Positions 44,416 to 55,784 of a stretch of 64,000 nt of DNA are shown piece after piece. Numbering within the stretch: position 1 is the first letter of the stretch; the number at the start of each line of letters is the position of its first letter. This stretch comes from Euptelea pleiosperma (Eukaryota; Streptophyta; Magnoliopsida; Ranunculales; Eupteleaceae). The position numbers and the translations under genes are program-made. Location of the stretch: NCBI GenBank assembly GCA_035048495.1, contig CM068553.1:17919190-17983189 (forward strand), written 5' to 3'. A model generated the notes under the pieces. That model did no database searches. It saw only the letters and a list, made by a program, of their open reading frames with translations, and had not been told where the DNA came from.

Positions 44416-45088
44416 TAACAGGAAAGGATAACTTACTGTTGCTGATTCGATTCCAGCCATGTAAGTCTTTTGATTCGAGCAGGCCAAAGTTTCACCTCTG
44501 ACATTTTTTGAGACTATTAAACTTGGAACTGGGTCTTGACTCAATAAGCTGGTGTAAGGTGCATTGGACATGTCAATTGTCATTAAACATCAATCTGGCA
44601 ATAACTATATAGATGGAAGTCTCTTAAGATAACTCCATTTGACTGTGTATCAGAAAGACGCGCTTGGAATGCACAATTATGAGATAACAAAAGTACCGCC
44701 ACTTAAATGTCTTGATTAGAAAATAAGAAATGAATTGGCTTCGCACTTTAGATTTAACCCAGTTATGCCTTTCAACTGTTTCCCAACATAATTTTAAATT
44801 GCCGTCTCCATTGTGGGTATAACAGAGAGCCATAGCTCATATACAGAAAGAATAAGATCTGCTATTACAATAACCACATACAATCCTCCATTAATAAATT
44901 GCTGACAGCAACAGAGAAAGAAAAAGCTGCCATTCTGCTTCTTCACAAAATGGCATTTGCGTCATCCAAGAAAATAAGTTACTTTAATACATAATGACTT
45001 TGGACAATTGCGCCATCCACCATGAATCTAAACAAAACCCACATGAGAATTTAAAACTACCCACTAACTGGAATTTCCAAGTCTAAAC

Positions 45089-45360
45089 CATGGTTTAAAA
45101 GACAGCCATTATAATGAAAATAACGGCCGTTATAACTGTAATGCCCCATCCACTACTTTATTTCCTGTTATAACATATTTTACCCCCAAAAAACACTGGA
45201 TATATCTATTATAATGGCTGTTTTTTTTATAACAATTGTTATTTTCTGAAAAAAAAAATCCCATATTCGTTATCAAGGATTTTTTTGAAGCATATTAATA
45301 TTTCATAATGGCAACGTGTTGAGACCATTATACCATTATAATGGACCATTTAAAACCTTG
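45089..45360. mobile_element. hAT-type MITE with perfect 8-bp target duplication
   Basis: GTCTAAAC at 45081-45088 and again at 45361-45368. Termini CATGGTTTAAAAG and TTTAAAACCTTG. The interior has inverted ATAATGG/CCATTATAA words. Same family as 6394-6818. Confidence 0.85.
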
Positions 45361-45644
45361 GTCTAAACAAATGAATAAAATCCTACAATAAGTTCTAAAA
45401 TTTAAATAATTTCTGCCAAAAGATGCTAACAAGGTAGGGACTGAGGTTTTCATATTTCAAGATCAAAGGTTAAGTTCATCACTTTCCAAGAATCAGATTT
45501 ATTAAGACAAACTCCACATAGAAAACAAATAACTGAAGCATACAAGCCATAACTGCACATTATTTGTCTTGTATTAACAGGAAATCTGCAGGGCTTATCA
45601 GTACTAAGCTAACCTAGGGTCTCAATCCCAACATTCACAGCTTA

Positions 45645-48600
45645 CTAGACTGCATGAATTGGACTGCTGCTTGAGTTCATGCTTGAGCTGTCTGTTGTTG
45701 GGTTAGCATGGAAAGCTGACTGCCTACTGGAACCTTCGAGCAATTTTAGAGAGAGAGATGAAGGCCCTGAGTGACCAAGAGATTCTCCTAGGCTCAGTTT
45801 TGACATGCCCACCAGCTCATCAACATTGATGGGACTCTTTGAATGTATTGCTGTTGGCTTAACTACTTCATGTGCCTCTTTCGTCGTAGGCTCAGTAGTG
45901 TATCCCGGCCAAAATGGGAAGGAAAATGGAAAGAACGGTGAGAAATAAGCAGGAAATATTACTGGGTAATTGCACTGTGAACTCTCTGGTGTTGGAAGGG
46001 CAGCTTCTCCATCATTGGAGTTGGCAGAATCCATCGATTCACATTCTTCATCCAGAGCTGGTGGAGCTGGCAATGGATTGTTGCTTTGTGTTTGAGCTTG
46101 TGGATGGCTGATAGGAAACAATTCCTGTGATACAACTTGAGGAGTGTCGACTGACTGCAAAAACATGATGGACTGTAAGGATACTTATAATATAACCCAT
46201 AGAAAGAGTACAGAAAATTTAACGCACGAGTACAGCTTTACAGGACTCACACGCATGCCCACACAAAATTATTGACTGAGATTGCTTACCAGAAAAAGCA
46301 AATTGATACAGATCTATCTAACAAGAGCATTCAATTTTTCTGGGAAAAAAAGTCCAAGGTCCTGTTTTACAGGCCCCATGTGTGGTCTATAAACGGCATA
46401 GTCATGCATGAAGAGTGGGACCCATTTGACAGGTCAAATCTAGGAGAAGTCCTACACAAGAAATTAACCCAATTCCAAGATCTTAACCATCAGATGTATC
46501 AATTTCATTAGGACAGACAGAAAGAAAAAATATTGCAAAGTTGTTGGTAACTAATACCCGTTCTGTGTTCTGGTCATGCCAAATATTGCCATGTAGCACA
46601 CTCTTTGGGCCATCTGACCCCAGGAATGTTTACCCTGCAAATTGGTGAACTTACACACTAAAAATCAGCATGATAGGTGATTTCTAGCTGTTGGATTTGA
46701 TCATTTTTCACCATGGGTTTCATGAAAATGCCCATGGGTGAAAAAATTGGAAGCCCATAATGAAAATGCTCCAATCCAATGACTAAAAATCACCTATCAG
46801 TATGAGTTCTGGTGTGTAGGTACACCAAGGGGTGGCCCAAACATTCATGGAGTCGATGGGCCCGAAGAGTGTACCACGTGGAAAATTTCAGAATGACCAA
46901 CACATGGAACAGGTATCAGTCACCAACACCTCATGTTTTATATATATGCCATATAGAAAGAGAGAAAAAGACTAACTTCATCTGCTATGATATCAAACAG
47001 GCTGGACCGTCTTTTTCTCCTGGACACATGGCTTTGCCGGATGAAATATTTCTGAGCATGGCTGGCCACCTGAGTGGGGGTCCTTGATATTACATAATTG
47101 CGTGCTATACCACGCCAATCACCTTTGCCGAGCTTCTGCAAACCAAGAAGAAACATTCTGTGTTCCTCTTCAGTCCACGGCACACCTGCAAATAAGCATT
47201 ATAACGTTTTTCTTTTAAAGACCAGAATATGGTGTATATAGAATACAAGTGATGTGTACATCTGCGCTTATGGCACTTCACATGCAATTAATGGACATCC
47301 GGTTAGAGTTAAATGAATTGATCATGATCAAGGTTCAAAAGTGTTGAATGAATGTAATGCAACATATGTATGGTGTATACAGTAAAACAAAACCCAATAC
47401 ATATACCTGGATGTGTCCCATGGTTCCACTCAATTGCATTATCGCTGTTACTCCATATAATGTGTGTGTTTGATGCAATTTTTTGTGGTGTAAGTTTCTA
47501 AGTGTTCAGAACTGTTTCAAAATCTGTAGCTTTACATAATTAATCTGACACATTAATTCTTAATTGTCTCGTTGGCACCTCATGCATAAGAAAGATTCTG
47601 TATTAGTCTCTGTTCTTAAATACTCCCCCACAAACCCACTCCTCGAAAATCCCACCTAACAGGGATGTGTCCTGAAAATGGACAGACATCTATAGTTTTG
47701 ATTGGCAGTTTGGCCATAGGGCACAAATCAGCAAACGGATGATCCATGGGTTCCATCCACTCTGCCATTCAAACAAGATATAGACACGCTCAATGACACA
47801 CCTTTCCTAGGGTTTGGAAATTGATTGACCTCACATGGTCTGTTCGGTTGTTCATGGAGGGTGCACAAGCTCTACCCTCAGCTAATGTACTAAACTATCA
47901 CATGCAACCAGATCTTGCAACGTGTTGCTGAGGTTTTGGCTAAATGGGCACAAAGCTCTAGGCCATCTGCCCACCACAGCCATTCGACTTGGTGTTTGGG
48001 TTTTGGTCCAAAGTCCAAACCCTTGTTCCAAGGTCGAAGACAAGGGCAGTTTTATCTTTTAATAAAAAATTGGGTGGTCAGCTCAGGTCAACACTAGTCA
48101 AATGACAGTGGACCAAGTCATAGGGGTGTATGTCAGCTTTTTCAAATTGTGGGGGGGTATGTCAAATTTTAAAGATATGGTATTATGTAAAACAATTTCC
48201 TAATAATTAAAGACCTTTTCGGTTTAGTTGGAATTAGAAGACAGTGCAGCATAGTTGGGAATACGTACATTTTCATGCCTTTCTCGAAGAAACTAAATCA
48301 AGGAGTACCACAAAGTGAATTCTGTTGGTAGCTTATTTGGTAAACCCAGGATGGACGCATTAGGATTGAGTTAAGAATACAAAGGCAAAAAATTTTCTTT
48401 TTATCGATAAATACATAGGCAAAATTAAGTAGGTGTTTTTGGGTTCTATCAGAATCAAGAACTCAAACAAAGGTCATACAGCTATCTTGTTGTCATGGGG
48501 TCCCCGAGATGATGGGTCCTTGGAGAATTGCGAACTTAATTGATAAATCCTTGGTAATTGTGACAACTTAGAAACATTATTTATCCACTCCCATAGAAAG

Positions 48601-49648
48601 TTAGAAAAACAGATGCTCGACACCTTTGTTCTATATTAGAGATTTGCGATCCTACTTTCTAGTTTTAACTTATTAGAAATTAAACAGTTCATCGTAAATT
48701 CGTAATCAAACTATAAGAGTTCGTTATATCTACCCAAAACAGTTAATTGAAATCAAACTATAAGGTGACCACGGTAAAGTTTTCTAGAAAAGGATGTGGA
48801 TCTAGAAAAGTTTGATGGAAATTTATGAGCAAAGAATCATTTCTAGAAATACATACTATGTAATTCTACCCATATGAAGGAAAGTACATACTACACCTAA
48901 TTAACAAGGAACCAAGCATACAAACATTTTTTTTTTGATAAAAAAAACATTCATACAAACATTCAAAATTTCTTTTTTTTTTCTTGTAAAGAAGAAATAT
49001 TTATAACCCAGATTATTGGTGAAACTAAAGTTCAAATAAAAACTTAGAACAGCCCACAATCATGCAATCCGATAAACGACGACTTGCAGACCAAATCTTC
49101 ATCAGCTAAAAAGGAACAAGTTCATCAATTTAGAATTTTAGATTCTCTATTCTGTTTTTTTTTTTTGCTAATTATTCTCTATTTATTTCTTCCAACTACA
49201 ACAACGGTAAATTCAACTAAAAACCTACATAAACTGTTCTTGATCAAAGCTACAACAACCATGAAATTCCCAAGTTTAATCACAATATTTTCTAGGTCAA
49301 ACTTTAAATCCTAACCAATAAACCCAGTATCAAAAATCTGAAACAAAAAAAAAAACCTTTCTTTCGCTCGCGGCAACTTGAAGACGAGCCCTGGACGAAA
49401 TCCTCCGAAGCGTAACCATCTGCGGGCGCACCGTGGTCCGGAGTCTCACCCGGCGAACCAGGATTGTTGTTGCTATTATTATGGTGATTCCCGTTATTTG
49501 ATCCGGTGTAGTGAGTTAGATTCCCCATACTCGCACTCTTCCTGATCGACCCATCCGTTAGCCTGACCCCGAAGAGCTTGACCCCTCTGTTAGGGCAAGT
49601 TCTCGAATTGTGCCCATTGTGACTGCAATGCGAGCACCTCCTCGTCAT
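45645..49648 (-). CDS. KUA1-like: SHAQKYF-type single-repeat MYB repressor, KUA1/MYBS3-like
   Basis: Exons on the minus strand are 49648-49357, 47185-46977 and 46154-45645, joining to 1011 nt (336 residues), the family's normal size. An N-terminal CCHC zinc knuckle (Cys5, Cys8, His13, Cys18) is followed by the KLFGV repression motif (24-28), [11 protein letters not shown], and GYASEDF (78-84). A MYB repeat runs about 100-148 with SHAQKYF at 139-145 and a basic SRRKRR after it. A Pro/aromatic-rich middle and an LSLKL EAR motif (301-305) follow. Members are nuclear repressors: KUA1/MYBH acts in cell expansion and senescence, and rice MYBS3 represses sugar-starvation-induced amylase. Splice sites are AAAG|GT, GCAG|GTG, GAA|GTTAGT and GCAG|TCA. 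No lesion seen. Confidence 0.93.
46585..46885. mobile_element. Foldback MITE in intron 2 of the MYB gene
   Basis: Left arm CCATGTAGCACACTCTTTGG and AAAATCAGCATGATAGGTGA; right arm TCACCTATCAGTATGAGTTC and CGAAGAGTGTACCACGTGGA. Inner GGGTTTCATGAAAATGCCCA is itself palindromic. Member of the dispersed family. Confidence 0.65.
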
Positions 49649-50370
49649 CTTCTTCTCCGACAGCAATTCGATTATAGCCAACCAGATCCGAAAACACAGA
49701 ACAAAAACTACATGTCAGAGAAACTAGGGTTAGGGTTGCAAAGATTTCGGACTCCGGGGATTTCGAGAATTTAGGGTTTTTCTTCTCTGTTTGTTCGAAT
49801 AAAAGGAAGATTTTTCTCTCTATAATCTCTCTAGGCTTTTACAGAGAAGGAAAGAGGAGGAAACAGAAATAGAAAGTGAGAAACTAAGTAGGTGTTCCGT
49901 GAATAATTGGTACACGTGTCAACGAATCATCAATATAGGCAATGGAAAAAACTCTTGGGTGGGGCCATTGGTCAAACTGTTATATTTACGGTCGGATTAA
50001 CAACTAAAGATCGGATGGCTTGAGATACATAGCGATTCGTACTCCTGCGGAGCATCAGATATTGTCGAAGTCGGTGAAGTCTGTACGGATGGTCCACGTG
50101 GGACAGTCTACAGTTTATCATGACACAGATTAAAAAAGCTTATCTTATCCATGTGGGGATATGTGTTGTAGATGAATCTATATGAGTGGGCCCCTTTTTT
50201 GAAGTCAAAGGAGATTCGTGTGTTTTACTGTGTACCGTAATTTGGTATATTTGACACTATGGGGCAAATTACGGATTCACTTGGACGGCTCAGATTGTAG
50301 GGGCCCCAATACACCTTAATAAATCAATCTCAATCGGACGATTCAGACATAAAATACATGGTTCTTGTAT
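49649..50370. other. 5' flank of the MYB gene
   Basis: 49649-49870 is CT/GA-rich on the minus strand and probably the 5' leader (TTTCTCTCTTTTCTGTAAAAG-like content reading away from the gene). No clear TATA box. 49920-50370 shows ACGTG-core motifs (ACACGTG at 49914, CCACGTG at 50095). No coding sequence. Confidence 0.4.
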
Positions 50371-50684
50371 AGAGGACTCTGACCGTATGGATGTTTGATC
50401 AATCACTAGTTTGACCTACAAACCAAAAATCAGCCCGATTAGTGATATCTAGGCGTTGGATTGGAATTATTTTCATGGGTTGATTTGAACTGTGGGAATT
50501 TGAGGTACAATGATCCAAAGGTTTGAAATCACTAATCAAGCTGATTTTTGGTTTGTAAGTCTACCTAGGGATTGGACAAACATCCATGCAATCAGAGTCC
50601 TCTAAGAGTATGTCACGTGGCTCATATTGCGTCCTGTCATTGGCTCGATGACAGCAGACTTTCATCAAAATTTTACTCCAGAAT
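50371..50684. mobile_element. Foldback MITE, left-truncated
   Basis: GAGGACTCTGACCGTATGGA (50372) pairs with TCCATGCAATCAGAGTCCTC (50583). The right arm continues beyond the left one to TCATCAAAATTTTACTCC. It matches the full element at 50774-51177. Confidence 0.7.
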
Positions 50685-50773
50685 GAATGATGTCCATAAG
50701 TTTTGATTCTCTTGTGATTGGTGCGTAGGACACTTGTACGGTACAGATTCAAGGTTATCCACATGTGTCTACC

Positions 50774-51177
50774 GAGTAAAACTTTGAAGACATTAGACTG
50801 TCATCGAGACCGATGACAGCCCACAATATAAGCCACTTGTCATATTCTTAGAGGACTCTGACCGTATGGACGTTTGGTCAATCCTTAGCTGGACGGACAA
50901 ACAAAAAATCAGCTTGATTAGTGATTTCAATCTTTGGATATTTGTACCCAAATAATGGTCAATAATGTTCAAATTCACACGGTTAAAATCAACCCATGGA
51001 AATAACTCCAATCCAACGCCTACAAATCACTAATCAAGTTGATTTTTGGTTTGTAGGTCTACCTAGGGATTGGCCCCACATCCATTCGGTCATCGTACTA
51101 TAAGAATATGCCACGCGGCTCGTATTGTGGACTGTCATCGGTCTCAATGACAGTCTATTGTCATCAAAGTTTTACTC
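50774..51177. mobile_element. Complete foldback MITE, reference member of the dispersed family
   Basis: 404 bp. The left end GAGTAAAACTTTGAAGACAT pairs with the right end TGTCATCAAAGTTTTACTC. Arms are about 150 bp, including GACTGTCATCGAGACCGATG with its partner, TAGAGGACTCTGACCGTATG, and AATCAGCTTGATTAGTGATT with AATCACTAATCAAGTTGATT. No transposase. Confidence 0.75.
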
Positions 51178-51686
51178 GTGTCAACCTTCCAACAGTCATC
51201 AAGTGCGAAGAGTCGCAAGAGGTTCCAAGAGTCGAAGACTCCGAAGTCCTTCCCACTCTTTTGCAACTTGTCGGGGTAGTCAATATCAAAGTTTAAAGGA
51301 GGCCGTTTTTAACGGTTAAACGGACTGGGGCGTTACCGTTTCAACAGTTTAAACGGATTGCAACGGCCAGGGGCAAAAATAGAAAAAATGAAATTTAACG
51401 GAATTAAACGATTTTTAACGGTTTTAACGATCTTAACGGATTTAAACGGAAAAAATGGCGCTGAAATTCAAATTTTGAAATTGAAAATAAAAAAAAAAAT
51501 GGAATTCAACGGATTTTAACGGAATTAAATGGATTTAACGGCCTTTTTTTTTTCACAAAATTTTTCAGAATTAAACGTCTGTTAAACTATTTTAACGGCC
51601 GTTTTATTCAAAATCGATAAAACGTGTTTAAATGGTTTAACGGAAACGGGTTTGGGGCGTTACCGTTTAAACGGCCGTTTTTAAAA

Positions 51687-51845
51687 GGGACAGGATATTG
51701 GCACCCGCGTTTTCGCTCAGTAAACCCATCACTCATCACACCCAGCCAAAAAAAAAAAAAACCTAGAGAAGAAGAGGAAAAACAAAAGAGGAGGAGAAGA
51801 AGAGGAGGACGACAACGACGATGCCGCCGTCGCTACCACCACCGG

Positions 51846-51943
<98 letters not shown>

Positions 51944-52226
51944 AACCCCTGAGGCCGAGTGTGGAATGCCACACTCGGCAACCCTTAGCGCCCTGCCGAG
52001 AGAGAGAGACGTACCTGCAATGGTAGCGGCGGCGTCCTCCTCTTCTTCTTCTTCTTCTTCTTCTGTCGCAGGCGGCGGCGGTGTCGTCGTCCTCCTCCTC
52101 TCCTCTGTTTTTTTTCAAATTTTTTGGGTTTTTTTTTATTTCTTTTTTATGGGTGTGATGAGTGAAAAAGGAGAGGGGAATTTTTGGATTTACTGAGCAA
52201 AAACGCGGGTGCCAATATCCCGTCCC
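51687..52226. mobile_element. Mutator-like (MULE) non-autonomous element
   Basis: 540 bp with about 38-bp inverted ends: GGGACAGGATATTGGCACCC left, GGGTGCCAATATCCCGTCCC right. It is flanked by a perfect 9-bp duplication TTTTTAAAA (51678-51686 and 52227-52235). 9 bp is the Mutator signature. It holds a 92-bp CT run, a CGGCGG-rich part and a perfect 11-bp hairpin (GCCGAGTGTGG, AATG loop, 51954-51979). Confidence 0.88.
51848..51939. repeat. (CT)46 microsatellite inside the MULE
   Basis: Uninterrupted 92-bp dinucleotide run; length in the assembly may be unreliable. Confidence 0.95.
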
Positions 52227-52508
52227 TTTTTAAAACCATGGTCAATATGACTTACATTGATGAGGTCAATGATGCCACAGCCTCTGGAGTATGCTAATAT
52301 AATAACCCTTCAATGTTGGGCGTCTGATAGACGTTATATCATGAGAAGCCATAATTACTTTTTCTCATTAAAATATTTACCCTTTTTGTTTGCATGTTCA
52401 GATCCATCATGTTCAATCTGTCAACTTTTTTTAGGATGTGCAACCTATAGAAGCTGGCCCACCACTTCAGAGGTCAAAATTATGAGTTGACCATGGACCT
52501 TAGGTCCA

Positions 52509-53576
52509 TCTATATAACAAAACAGGGGACGGTTGTCTTCCCCTCTTATCCAGCTTCATAAAGGATGGCTGAGATCTTATCACACCAAATGGACAGTGGA
52601 TCTCAGCCACTCACACTCAATTTTGACAAACGCTTTGTCAATCAGTGCTGTGGGCATGGGTCACCTACTATTTACCTACATATAATGAATGAAATGGGTT
52701 GGATTTACATATAGCCCAAGGGTCAGGCTCAGGAGCACCACTTTTTATGTCTCGAGAGGGGTGTTACCGTTAAAACGGATTGAAACAGCCTGGGGCAAAA
52801 ATAGAAAAAATAGATTTTAATGAATTTTAACGGAAAAAAGTAGTGCTGAAATTCAAAGTTTAAAATTTGAAATTTGAAAATTTAAAATTTTAAAAAAAAT
52901 AGAATTTAACGGAAATTTAATGGTTTTCTTATGCCCCTCTTATCTTATATGGTTCAATAATGAGTGGCTGAGATCTACTATTCTTCATATCGATGGCTGA
53001 GATTAACTCCCACCCGATTTTGACAATTACTTTGTCAGAATATATCAAGACAACTCAGTTGTATTCTCTTATCTTATCCATCCATCTAATGTAGATGGTT
53101 AGATAAAAAATGGTTGAGATCAAATCCATCAATCTAATAATCTAATGTAGATGGTTAGATTTCAGCCACTCAATCCGCCTCATTTGACCTCAATTTATTC
53201 AAAATTTAAATTTCAACACCATTATTTTTTGTTATTTCTGTTATTTTCCCATTTCTCCCTCTGTGCAGTACAATCCGTTATAACAGATGTTATAATGGAA
53301 AAATCGGTTACGCCCTAGTCTGTTATACCGTTTGAGTGCCGAAGGCACCCAATTTTTGCAAACCCATTTGTCGGAGAATGCCGTGGGCATGAACCATTTA
53401 CTATTCTATATAACAAAACACATTGGTTGTCTCCCTACTTATACCTCCTCTTATAAGCATCAACAAAGAAGGACCGAGATCTAATCCTCCTCCAAATGGA
53501 CGGTGGATCTCCGCCAATCACCTGATTTTGGCAAATTCTTTGTCGAGGAGTGCCGATGGCACGGGGAACCCACTAG
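52509..53576 (+). mobile_element. Helitron-like composite, copy 1
   Basis: Begins A|TCTATATAACAAAACAGG and ends GTGCCGATGGCAC then CCCACTAG|T. At least two 165-173-bp units mark its ends (52509-52671, 53405-53576). Between them are a piece of the hAT-type MITE (GGTGTTACCGTTAAAACGG, 52765-52925) and further unit fragments ending in hairpins (GTGCCGAAGGCAC at 53336). Its twin is 60182-61252. Confidence 0.6.
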
Positions 53577-53890
53577 TCTTATATATTTTAACACATTAAG
53601 GTGAACATGGGCCGGGCTTAGCCTTGGGCCGGATTGGGTAGCCAGATTCCGAACTAAAGAGATCTGTCCAGGCATGGCTCAGTCAATTATAGACTCACAA
53701 TGTTAGGCCGAGCCCCTTCCCAGAGTCCAGATTTTTATGCTTGGCCGTTAGATTTGAGTCAGGTCTGTTGATCCTTTCTTAAAGTCGAGCCAAACTCAGG
53801 TTCATTTATGCATAGGTTCTCAAGTTCAGGCCCAAGCCCAGCTTATAGGCTTCCAAAAACATCCCATTAATGAACAGGGAGCGCATATTT
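53577..53890. other. GGGCC/AGCCC-rich repeat stretch
   Basis: No gene. Words such as GGGCCGGGCTTAG, GCCCAAGCCCAGC and CAGGCATGGCTCAG suggest a TIR element of the GGGCCGGGC type, but I could not find both ends. Confidence 0.35.
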
Positions 53891-53999
53891 GCTCACCCCA
53901 TTTCGTGTCGGGGCGGAGTCGGTGGACTTCTGGTCGGGGCGCACCCAAATAGAGAGCGCTCTCTAGAATGAGTAAAACTTGGCTGACTGGCAATACTGC

Positions 54000-54760
54000 C
54001 CTCAATATGAGCCACGTGGCACATTTTAAGAGGACACTTACCGTATGGATATTTGGCCAATCCCTCGGTGGACCTATAAATCAAAAGTCAGCATGATTAT
54101 TGATTTCAAATCTTTCGATCTTGTACGCCAAATAAGATCAAACCAGGAAAATGGCTCCAATCCAACGCTTAGGGCCTGTTTGCTAGGCTACCACGGCAGG
54201 AAAATAAAATATTTACATGCGCTAATGTTCGCTCGGGCTTGTTTGGCACGCATTTGCCCACGCCAAACGTTTTACCGGGCCCATAAATTTACCCCGCCGC
54301 TTGATCACTTCCCCCCTGAGTAAATATTTACACACCAAATAAGCCTAGGTGGAAAAATTATATTTTCTGGCGGAAAAATCGATATTTCCAATAAAAATAA
54401 GTTTTTTAATATACAAAAAAGATAAAAATGAGATCGTTTCGATACTGTGAGGGCCCCACGCAAACCTAACCCCATATTTGACTTACTTTGATATGTGGGA
54501 CTCATACAAATTGAAAGAAAATGAAATAAACTAGTTAATTCATGTACCAAGCGTTTCTAAATATTGACATGTACAAATATTTAGCCAAGATAATATTTGT
54601 TTGGCTAATTATTAGCCGTTGGAACTCTTTTTCTCACGTACTGAACAGGCCCTTAAAAATCACTAATCAGCTTGATTTTTGGTTTGTAGGCTCACCTAGG
54701 GATTGGCCAAACATCTATACGGTCAGTGTCCTCTGAAAATATGTCACGCGACTCATATTG
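54000..54760. mobile_element. Foldback MITE split by a Harbinger-type MITE
   Basis: Left part 54000-54171 (GAGCCACGTGGCACATTTTA, ACCGTATGGATATTTGG); right part 54656-54760 (AAATCACTAATCAGCTTGAT, CAAACATCTATACGGTCAGT). Joining the flanks restores the family order seen at 51020-51120 (CCAACGC then AAATCACTAATCA). Confidence 0.65.
54172..54652. mobile_element. PIF/Harbinger-type (Tourist-like) MITE
   Basis: 481 bp with ends GGGCCTGTTTGCTAGG and GTACTGAACAGGCCC, flanked by TTA at 54169-54171 and 54653-54655. Internal match to 7849-8328. Confidence 0.8.
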
Positions 54761-55784
54761 TTGGCGGTCCGTGATTGTCGCGGGTCAGCCTAGTTTTAGA
54801 GAGAGATCTCTTTTTGGGGTCTGCCCTGATAAGGAGTCCGCCCGATATGAAATGGTGTGTGCATAAACCTCATACTTTATGGAGTAGAATGTTGGGCAAT
54901 ATAACATAAACTTGAAGAATGGAGAAAGTCTGTGATGTTGCTAGAGAAGTGTACGTCAGAAGGTCTTATTGGTGATAGCTGATGTCCTTGTAGGGACCTT
55001 TGTCAAGCTCAAGGATAAAAGCCTCAGGATGGGAGTCTGGATTGGTGGGCCGGCTCTTATCTAAAACGGGATCGACCCATCTTTCCTAAGACAAAGTGGA
55101 ACTTTTTTCTAAAACAATGATCTCGGGGCGAGACAGAGCCTGGTTTGGATCGGATAGGTGGGCTCTGATTCTGACCCGGATAGCCCGATCCAGACCAGGA
55201 TGGGGGGGGGGGGGGGGGGGCTAATTGGTAATTTCAAACCATGCAAATGACTAAAATCTGAAGGAAATAAAGGACTAATCATGCTAATGTTTGGTTTGTT
55301 CCACTTACGGATGGGACTAACATCCATAAGATCAATGTTCTTTAAGAGTGTTCAATGTGAGAATTTTTTGATCAAGGTGATTTTTATTCGGCATCCGGGC
55401 CACACGTATATATACAGACATACACGCACATGGATATTTAGTGCTGGACTCTTTATACTAAATCATATTATACACGAATTATTTTTGAACTAATTTTTTT
55501 TTTTTTTTTGTATGTTTTCCGTCTATTTGACCACGTTTTTACTGTATTTCAAAATTTTCAAAATGGATTGGATTATATCCGTACTATTCCCATCCTGAAT
55601 CTTTTACGTTTGTTGAATTGCTAACTAGGGTCTTGGAAGATTAGTTTGGAGGGGCAAATTTGTTAGTTGTGGTAACTCAAGGCATAGTTAAAAATGTTGA
55701 AATTCTAATGTTGGAGAAGTCGAGCTGCCTATAATTAATGCAAATAGCTAGGAAAAAACCGAGAGGAATGAACTGAATTAGAGA
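54761..55784. other. Gene-free stretch with repeat fragments
   Basis: 55201-55220 is a G homopolymer. 55230-55380 is the dispersed repeat that at 7690-8370 is split by a Harbinger MITE. 54780-55110 looks like unclassified LTR-type sequence. No protein-coding evidence. Confidence 0.4.

Larger units (their letters stand above)
51287..52240. mobile_element. hAT-type MITE interrupted by a MULE-type MITE
   Basis: Outer target duplication GTCAATAT at 51279-51286 and 52241-52248. Ends CAAAGTTTAAAGG and TTTTAAAACCATG. Without the insert it is about 400 bp, equal to its relative at 6394-6818, with the same GGGGCGTTACCGTTTAAACG word near the right end. Confidence 0.85.

Noticed and set aside
51624..52196. 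190-codon open frame over the CT microsatellite
   Set aside because: Ser-Leu and Arg-Glu dipeptide runs are a by-product of (CT)46 inside a MITE.
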